In this document: positions 7,025 to 10,796 of the stretch, one piece after another
Numbering within the stretch: position 1 is the first letter of the stretch
Layout of the letters: every line of letters starts with the position of its first letter
Assembly: GCA_965370265.1 (NCBI GenBank)
Contig: CBDUSL010000024.1
Location: 1 to 10,796, forward strand
Direction of reading: 5' to 3'
Length of the DNA stretch: 10,796 nt
Source: CBDUSL01 sp965370265
Lineage (GTDB): Bacteria; Patescibacteriota; Patescibacteriia; JAXHNJ01
Position numbers and translations under genes: made by a program
The notes under the pieces: model-generated
What the model was told of the DNA's origin: nothing
The model's database searches: none
Seen by the model: the letters and a program-made list of their open reading frames with translations, nothing else

Positions 7025-7519
7025 TTAATTGGCTATACGTTTGTAGACAAAAAACGGAATCATTTTTACAATGATTTCTCTACTCCACCAATTCCATTTT
7101 GAACAAGTGTGTGGTTGTTCTGAATCAGAGCAAAACCACTCATCTTCGGGAAATTGCTCGATTTCTCGGCAGACGCTAATTTCAATCGGCGTTCTAGCTT
7201 CACGAACAGCATAAGTGAGATCTCTTACGCAACGCCACAAGTGAGGCTTTGCGGGTACAACCCAAAGTTTGGTGAGACCTTTTTGCCAGGCCCAGTATAC
7301 AGCCCCTCTTGCAATTCGAAGAGTTGGCGGGGGATTACCGGGTTGTTCTTTGGTATATTCTACATTAAGTTCTGCTTCAATTAACACATCAAGTTGAGTG
7401 TATATCGGCGCAGAAAGTTCTCGTGCCTTTTGCGAAGCAATTTGAGCAATGCGTCGATTAGACTTTATGGTTGCGGGCAATCCAAAGGCAAAGGCAACAA
7501 TTCCTACTTTTTCTTTCAA
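7025..7519 (-). CDS. DUF218-like hypothetical protein, minus strand
   Basis: A 164-residue soluble protein, the only coding region read on this strand. The N-terminal strand GIVAFAFGLP, the pattern SNRRIAQIASQKA (an Arg-containing helix), then KLWVVPAKPHLWRCVRDL, with a strand followed by His and Arg, recall the DUF218 (YdcF/SanA/ElyC) fold, whose members are linked to envelope and vancomycin-sensitivity phenotypes; activity is unknown. The usual DUF218 membrane anchor is absent. The tail has a Trp/Cys-rich stretch (CSKWNWW). The start is TTG (7519-7517), chosen because AAGGAGG (7532-7526) sits six bases upstream, the only perfect SD in the window. It has its own promoter and terminator, so it is an independent unit, and its initiation signals differ from the neighbours. 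The coding call is good; the family is tentative. Confidence 0.7.
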   Translation of the reverse strand: MKEKVGIVAFAFGLPATIKSNRRIAQIASQKARELSAPIYTQLDVLIEAELNVEYTKEQPGNPPPTLRIARGAVYWAWQKGLTKLWVVPAKPHLWRCVRDLTYAVREARTPIEISVCREIEQFPEDEWFCSDSEQPHTCSKWNWWSREIIVKMIPFFVYKRIAN

Positions 7520-7525
7520 AGAACG

Positions 7526-7532
7526 CCTCCTT
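7526..7532 (-). promoter_or_regulatory. Consensus Shine-Dalgarno for the TTG-initiated minus-strand gene
   Basis: AAGGAGG on the minus strand, six bases from the TTG start at 7519. It decides the start codon, since no ATG lies near. Confidence 0.8.
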
Positions 7533-7559
7533 GTAAATTCAAACTTTCGAATTCAACTT

Positions 7560-7588
7560 ATCTTATTAAAAAACTAATAACATGTCAA
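7560..7588 (-). promoter_or_regulatory. Promoter for the minus-strand DUF218-like gene
   Basis: On the minus strand TTGACA (7588-7583) is followed by exactly 17 bases and TAAGAT (7565-7560), four of six -10 bases. Transcription would begin near 7553, giving a leader of about 33 bases that contains the SD. Confidence 0.6.
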
Positions 7589-7647
7589 CTTAGTCAAAAA
7601 GGTTTTAAAAAGTCTTTTTATATTAATTTTTATCAATACCCTTTTTC

Positions 7648-7656
7648 TGCTATAAT
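7648..7656 (+). promoter_or_regulatory. Extended -10 promoter predicting a leaderless DUF2207 mRNA
   Basis: TGC directly precedes a perfect TATAAT (7651-7656), making an extended -10 element. No good -35 lies 16-18 bases upstream, which extended -10 promoters tolerate. Seven bases after the -10 is 7663, the A of the ATG, so the transcript probably begins at the start codon. No SD is present, consistent with leaderless initiation. Confidence 0.65.
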
Positions 7657-7662
7657 ATACTT

Positions 7663-9555
7663 ATGAAAAAGCTATTATTTGTGGCCAGTATTTTCGCCTT
7701 ATTATTAGCAGGGGGATTACCAGGGAGGGTAGAAGCCCAGGAAAAGTCCTGGTTTTTTGATAAATGGGATGTGGCCATTCAAATTAATGAAGATTCTTCT
7801 TTTAAGGCCCAGGAAGCCCAGACTTTTAACTTTACCGGTGATTTTACTTGGGTTACACGAATTTTGCCTAAAACAAAGGGAATTCGATACACTGATATTA
7901 AGGTTTATGAAACAGATGGTACAGAATTAACCGGCAAAAATATTGAGATAAGTGAAGACAGTGCTAAAGTTGTTATTCAGTTGAATTTTGATCTCTCTAA
8001 CACTTCCCACACCTGGATTTTTGAATACACGGTTATCGGCGGAATCGGTTTTTTTACCGATCATGACGAGCTTTATTGGAATGTTGTTTCTGCAAATGAC
8101 CGGCAAGTAAGAATTGATCAGGCCCAGGCCACCGTCTATCTGCCGGAAGCAGTTGAGGTTGATGATATTCAACAGAAGATATATGTAGGCAGTTACGGTT
8201 CAGATCAGGAAACTTTGGATTATACGGCTGGCACAGAAGAGATGAATTTCTTTTCTGAAAACATTTTTCCTTACGAAAATTTTACCATTGTTCTGGGCTG
8301 GCCCAAAGGAATAGTGGAATATCCCGGCTATGTTACGGTGAACTCGGAGCCGAAAAACGCGGTGATTAATATTGACGGAGTCCAGGCCTATCAAAAAACA
8401 CCAGTCGATTTATTGATTGGCTATGATATTTTGCCGGGACAAAGGACAATAGAGCTTAAAAAATTTGGCTATAATACTTTTACGGAAAACATTACCGTTA
8501 GCAAAGGGGAAGATAAAGATTTAATCTATGCTTTAGATGAGATGAACTGGTACACAATGGGCCGGGTGGTTTTTTATTTTCTGATGTATCTTTATTTTGC
8601 TTCGCCTTTATTTGTTCTTCTTTATCTTTATCTCAAATGGAAAAAGCATGGCCGGGACCCGGGGAAGAAAAAAACTATTATTCCCCAGTATGACCCGCCG
8701 GGAAATATTAAGCCGGCGGAAATGGGCACTTTGATTGATGAAAAAGCCGATCTTCACGATATCACGGCTACGATTGTTGATTTAGCCTATCGTGGATACA
8801 TTCGTATTTATGAGGATGAGGACAAAGCTCTTTTTGGCAAACAAACCAAATACAGGTTTGAAAAACTAAAAGATTTTTCCGGCACCGGTGACTTAAAAGA
8901 ATATGAGAAGATAATCCTAAAAGGAATGTTTGGCTCAAAAAATATGGTGAAGCTTTCTGATTTAAAAAATAAATTTTATAGTATTCTAAAAGATATTAAA
9001 AAATCTCTTTATAAAGATGTTACCACCTTGGGTTATTTTGAAGCAAATCCGGAAACAGTAAGGCATAAATATTTTATAGTGGGAGTGGTTTTTATCGCGG
9101 TTGGCTGGATTTTGCTTTTAGTGCCGGCAATCTGGGGTATTTTAATTATTATTTTCGGAGTCTTTATGCCCAAAAAAACGGTTAAAGGAACGGAGGCCAA
9201 ATGGCATGCCGATGGCTTTAAAATGTATCTTCACACGGCCGAGCGTTTTAGATTGGGTAAAATGACGCCGGAGACTTTTGAGAAATTTTTAGCCTATGCC
9301 ATGGTCTTTAAAGTGGAAAAAGAGTGGGCAGAAAGGTTCAAGGATATTTACACTGAATCGCCGGATTGGTATGTCGGGTCAGCCGGAGTCAGGGCTTTTG
9401 CCGTAACTAGTTTTGCCTCTAATTTATCTTCGGGTTTTAATTCAGTTGTTGCTTCTTCAATGTCTTCATCACCTTCGTCTTCTTCAGGCTTTTCTGGCGG
9501 AGGAGGAGGTTTTTCCGGCGGCGGAGGAGGCGGAGGAGGATCAGGTGCTGGTTAG
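7663..9555 (+). CDS. DUF2207-family secreted/membrane protein with PEGA domain and glycine-rich tail
   Basis: A 630-residue envelope protein of unknown function. Residues 1-25 are a signal peptide (KK, hydrophobic core, VEA cut site before Q26). Residues about 30-220 form the extracytoplasmic DUF2207 domain (DVAIQINEDSSF, a WVTRILP segment, LYWNVV). Residues about 224-292 look like a PEGA domain (VNSEPKNAVINIDG, then TPVDL and GYNTFTENITV), a surface fold not usual in DUF2207. A membrane helix lies at about 300-325, followed by a cytoplasmic part with ADLHDITATIVDLAYRGY, then two closely spaced helices at about 470-502 and a second cytoplasmic section with AKWHADGFKMYL. The last ~60 residues are Ser-rich, then Gly-rich (SGGGGG repeats), ending GGGGSGAG. 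The gene stands alone with its own extended -10 promoter. The family call is confident; PEGA is probable. Confidence 0.87.
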   Translation: MKKLLFVASIFALLLAGGLPGRVEAQEKSWFFDKWDVAIQINEDSSFKAQEAQTFNFTGDFTWVTRILPKTKGIRYTDIKVYETDGTELTGKNIEISEDSAKVVIQLNFDLSNTSHTWIFEYTVIGGIGFFTDHDELYWNVVSANDRQVRIDQAQATVYLPEAVEVDDIQQKIYVGSYGSDQETLDYTAGTEEMNFFSENIFPYENFTIVLGWPKGIVEYPGYVTVNSEPKNAVINIDGVQAYQKTPVDLLIGYDILPGQRTIELKKFGYNTFTENITVSKGEDKDLIYALDEMNWYTMGRVVFYFLMYLYFASPLFVLLYLYLKWKKHGRDPGKKKTIIPQYDPPGNIKPAEMGTLIDEKADLHDITATIVDLAYRGYIRIYEDEDKALFGKQTKYRFEKLKDFSGTGDLKEYEKIILKGMFGSKNMVKLSDLKNKFYSILKDIKKSLYKDVTTLGYFEANPETVRHKYFIVGVVFIAVGWILLLVPAIWGILIIIFGVFMPKKTVKGTEAKWHADGFKMYLHTAERFRLGKMTPETFEKFLAYAMVFKVEKEWAERFKDIYTESPDWYVGSAGVRAFAVTSFASNLSSGFNSVVASSMSSSPSSSSGFSGGGGGFSGGGGGGGGSGAG

Positions 9556-9601
9556 CATGAAACTTTTTGAAATAGAGAAGATTTTTATTTATGTAAATTC
9601 C

Positions 9602-9666
9602 GACGTCTTGAGCTTGTCGTCCTTCGGTAAACTCAGGACGGCCCTGAATGGAATTGAAGGCCGAAA
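9602..9666 (+). repeat. Degenerate palindromic interspersed (REP-like) element
   Basis: The stretch contains CTTGAGCTTGTCG (9608-9619), the imperfect inverse CGGTAAACTCAGG (9625-9637), then ACGGCCCTGAATGG and GAATTGAAGGCCG. These match the widespread bacterial intergenic repeat built from GAGCTTGTCGAAGGA and its complement, recalled from general knowledge rather than compared here. It lies between the DUF2207 stop and the leftover tail copy. Only one copy is in the window. Confidence 0.5.
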
Positions 9667-9693
9667 GGTGGAGGAGGTTCCGGCGCAGGATAG
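9667..9693 (+). pseudogene. Leftover second copy of the DUF2207 C-terminal tail
   Basis: These 27 bases encode GGGGSGAG and a TAG stop, exactly the last eight residues and stop of the DUF2207 protein (9529-9555), and lie in the same reading frame. Most codons differ synonymously between the copies, so this is not a recent tandem copy. It is cut off from the gene by the TAG at 9553 and a further TGA at 9568. It is probably the end of a lost paralogue, or of the original tail displaced when the repeat arrived. Confidence 0.6.
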
Positions 9694-9707
9694 TAGTTAT
9701 TTAAAAT

Positions 9708-9734
9708 AAAAAAAAACGTCCCCGGTGGAGACGT
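9708..9734 (-). terminator. Terminator hairpin of minus-strand RNA 1
   Basis: On the minus strand ACGTCTCC (9734-9727), loop ACC, GGGGACGT (9723-9716) forms an eight-pair stem with one U-G pair, followed by nine T residues (9716-9708). On the plus strand the T-run is absent. No coding gene lies upstream on the minus strand, which points to an RNA transcript. Confidence 0.75.
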
Positions 9735-9941
9735 AAAGGTATTCAAAGTTCGACGCCGTTTTAAGCTTGAGATTTTGCCTTCCGAGGTAAATCTTCCCAC
9801 GCAACTTTCGTTGCCTTTAAGCGAGCATGTTTAACGCTTACTTAAAAGGGCATGATTGATGCTCTTAGGTTTAGTCTCCGTGCACTTTGTGGTCGTCGAA
9901 AAATGAATAACACTCTACGAATCACCAGGGACAAAAAAGAT
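9709..9941 (-). ncRNA. Candidate structured non-coding RNA 1 (about 230 nt), unknown family
   Basis: No open frame is credible here, but the minus strand carries a promoter, a consistent nested fold and a terminator. The 5' end GUCCCUGGUG (9932-9923) pairs with CACCGGGGAC (9727-9718) over ten pairs, one of them U-G. Inside, UUCGACG-A-CC (9900-9891) pairs with GGCGUCGAA (9757-9749). Within that are four hairpins: GCAU/AUGC (9862-9850), AAGCG/CGCUU extended by CCUUU/AAAGG (9849-9814), GCAAC-GAAA-GUUGC with a GNRA loop (9814-9801), and AGAUUU/AAAUCU extended by CCU/AGG (9794-9770). The terminator hairpin competes with the closing stem. I checked by eye for RNase P, tmRNA and SRP signatures and saw none; 6S RNA cannot be excluded. 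It could be a Patescibacteria-specific RNA. Confidence 0.6.
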
Positions 9942-9958
9942 CAAAATACTATAAAAAT

Positions 9959-9987
9959 ACCTTAGACTAAATTGAATATTTTGTCAA
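9959..9987 (-). promoter_or_regulatory. Promoter for minus-strand RNA 1
   Basis: A perfect minus-strand TTGACA (9987-9982) is followed by 17 bases and TAAGGT (9964-9959), a poor -10. A better -10, TATAGT (9953-9948), lies 11 bases further on with a weak -35 (TTCAAT). The start of transcription is near 9952 or 9941 accordingly; the second fits the structured 5' end at 9932 better. Confidence 0.5.
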
Positions 9988-10023
9988 GAGATAATTACAA
10001 AATTAGCTAAAATAAGCAAAAAT

Positions 10024-10116
10024 ATGGAAATGACCAACGCCCAGTTTTTTATCGTTATTATCGCGGCTTTGCTTATGGGACTGGTTTATCTGGGAGTAAA
10101 AAATAAATTTTATTAA
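10024..10116 (+). CDS. Small single-helix membrane peptide, 30 residues
   Basis: A short frame beginning ATGGAAATGACC and ending TAA. The peptide starts MEMTNAQ, continues with one hydrophobic helix (about residues 8-25, FFIVIIAALLMGLVYLGV) and ends with basic KNKFY, so it would insert as a single-span membrane peptide with a cytoplasmic positive tail. Its stop lies one base before the ATG of the zinc-ribbon membrane protein, an arrangement typical of coupled genes and the main reason to accept it. No SD is present. A TAAAAT at 10008-10013 could serve as -10 for a near-leaderless transcript, without a clear -35. Function unknown; a stabilising partner for the downstream protein is a guess. 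Confidence 0.5.
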   Translation: MEMTNAQFFIVIIAALLMGLVYLGVKNKFY

Positions 10117-10117
10117 A

Positions 10118-10534
10118 ATGCGCCAGTGCCAGCATTGCCAATATAATCTTTCGCCCCTGGCCAGATACTGCGGACAGTGCGGAAAAACGACCGGCTTTGA
10201 TTTGCCGGTACTTAGGGAATACTCAAAAAAGCCTCTTCACGAGAAAACCGAAACGAGTCTAAAAAGAAAGGGAATGGCGACTTTAAGTATTTTTCTTTTT
10301 ATATTAATTTTTATTTTTATAGATCTTCTTATTATTGTCAGCTTTTCCCTTAATCATACTATTCCGGGAATCATGTTTACAACTGCTGGATTTGTTTTTA
10401 TTATTTATTTTATATATAAAGCCAAGCATATCAGGGGATTAGTAAGAAGAGATTTAAATCATCATTGCCCCAAGTGCGGAACCCGTTTTTTGAAAGAGGA
10501 AAAATACTGCGAGCAATGCGGGGAAAAACTATAA
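10118..10534 (+). CDS. Membrane protein with zinc ribbons at both ends
   Basis: A 138-residue protein. The N-terminus has CQHC and CGQC (C4, C7, C18, C21), a zinc-ribbon knuckle pair; the C-terminus has CPKC and CEQC (C117, C120, C131, C134), a second one. Between them lie two hydrophobic helices (about residues 53-75 and 82-99). With both ends charged and metal-binding, and a short turn between helices, both ribbons should face the cytoplasm. Such paired ribbons resemble the DZR/zinc_ribbon_2 domains often joined to membrane segments in bacteria; their role is generally unknown, though protein or nucleic-acid contact is usual. The start ATG is one base after the small membrane peptide. The stop abuts the T-run of the convergent RNA 2, so the two units meet end to end. 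Confidence 0.78.
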   Translation: MRQCQHCQYNLSPLARYCGQCGKTTGFDLPVLREYSKKPLHEKTETSLKRKGMATLSIFLFILIFIFIDLLIIVSFSLNHTIPGIMFTTAGFVFIIYFIYKAKHIRGLVRRDLNHHCPKCGTRFLKEEKYCEQCGEKL

Positions 10535-10693
10535 AAAAAACTCCCCAAAAAAACCATTGTGTACCGATGCAGAGTTTTTTGATTGCGGCTGAGCCCGCGG
10601 TTTTATTTCGCGAATCAAGGTGTTTTTGCAATCATTTTACAAAGCTGTCAGTAAACTGAGAGTTTTTGGGGAGGGGTATATCTTAAAGGTGCT
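10533..10693 (-). ncRNA. Candidate structured non-coding RNA 2 (about 160 nt), unknown family
   Basis: On the minus strand, between a near-consensus promoter and a run of eight T residues (10540-10533), lies a stretch with no coding frame but a clear fold. The 5' segment CUCCCCAAAAAC (10673-10662) pairs with GUUUUUUUGGGGAG (10554-10541), bringing the ends together directly before the T-run. Inside are UCAG-UUUA-CUGA, UUUGUA/UGCAAA with one U-G pair, and a longer arm UUGAUU/AAUCAA that encloses CGCG/CGCG and GGC-UCA-GCC. No hairpin local to the T-run is as good as the closing stem, so that stem itself may act in termination. No SRP, tmRNA or RNase P signature was seen; 6S-like function is possible because of the long closing stem. 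It has no obvious sequence similarity to RNA 1. Confidence 0.55.
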
Positions 10694-10699
10694 TGAGGC

Positions 10700-10728
10700 A
10701 TTCTATATTATATCTAATTTTTTGTCAA
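10700..10728 (-). promoter_or_regulatory. Near-consensus promoter for minus-strand RNA 2
   Basis: On the minus strand TTGACA (10728-10723), a 17-base spacer and TAGAAT (10705-10700), five of six -10 bases. The start of transcription would be near 10693, about 20 bases before the closing stem of the RNA. No open reading frame of note follows. Confidence 0.7.
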
Positions 10729-10767
10729 GACTACGCTAAAGCTTCGGCTTGTAAACAAAAATAAATA

Positions 10768-10796
10768 ATGGCGGAGTTTACCCTCTGGATCCTGAG
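10768..10796 (+). CDS. Possible start of a further gene, cut by the window edge
   Basis: ATG followed by eight more sense codons (MAEFTLWIL) up to the end. Too short to judge. No SD precedes it, and it lies upstream of and divergent to the RNA 2 promoter, a reasonable place for a new gene. Confidence 0.25.

Noticed and set aside
7154..7666. Plus-strand frames opposite and beside the minus-strand gene
   Set aside because: They are complements of the gene or promoter region; the minus frame has a promoter, SD and terminator, while these have none.
9557..9709. A 50-codon frame after the DUF2207 gene (MKLFEIEKIF...)
   Set aside because: It mainly translates the palindromic repeat, lies in a different frame from the leftover GGGGSGAG tail, and has no start signals.
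9709..9941. tmRNA, RNase P RNA or SRP RNA as identity of RNA 1
   Set aside because: No tRNA-like T-arm or CCA end, no AGAGGAAAGUCC core of RNase P, and no GGAA-capped SRP domain IV sequence was found; only a computed search could settle it.
10739..10750. AAGC-TTCG-GCTT hairpin near the right edge
   Set aside because: Only four pairs and no following T-run on either strand; not supportable as a terminator.

Overview
The window looks like part of a small-genome bacterium of the Candidate Phyla Radiation (Patescibacteria, perhaps Parcubacteria-like). This is inferred from gene content and style, not from a marker gene: a MurF without its usual N-terminal domain, a DUF2207 protein with a glycine-rich tail, soluble divergent enzymes, few Shine-Dalgarno (SD) sites, and starts placed almost on their promoters. 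TGA is used as a stop (ftsI/murF junction), so the code is the standard bacterial one.

Layout. (1) 1-1865: the 3' end of a transpeptidase penicillin-binding protein (FtsI type), coupled by an ATGA overlap to a MurF-type ligase; this is the tail of a peptidoglycan/division cluster. (2) 1977-3629: a soluble orphan sensor histidine kinase with two GAF-like domains, its own promoter and a strong terminator. (3) 3723-6925: a run of four plus-strand genes behind a near-consensus promoter. They encode an asparaginase-fold protein with substituted active-site residues, a deoxyribosyltransferase-like domain fused to a ribbon-helix-helix domain, an unrecognised soluble protein, and a very AT-rich FAD reductase of the geranylgeranyl reductase family that looks acquired. 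(4) 7025-7519: a minus-strand DUF218-like gene with its own promoter, a perfect SD, a TTG start and a terminator. (5) 7663-9555: a secreted/membrane DUF2207 protein with a PEGA domain, from an extended -10 promoter that predicts a leaderless mRNA. It is followed by a degenerate palindromic repeat and then a second, in-frame copy of the same C-terminal tail. (6) 9709-10796: a 30-residue one-helix membrane peptide and a double zinc-ribbon membrane protein on the plus strand. They sit between two minus-strand units that look like stand-alone structured RNAs, each with a TTGACA promoter, complementary 5' and 3' ends, and a final T-run.

The most notable items are the two candidate non-coding RNAs, the altered asparaginase-like active site beside a DNA-binding enzyme fusion with a possible operator repeat, and the duplicated DUF2207 tail. 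No tRNA, rRNA, CRISPR array, transposase or phage gene was seen.
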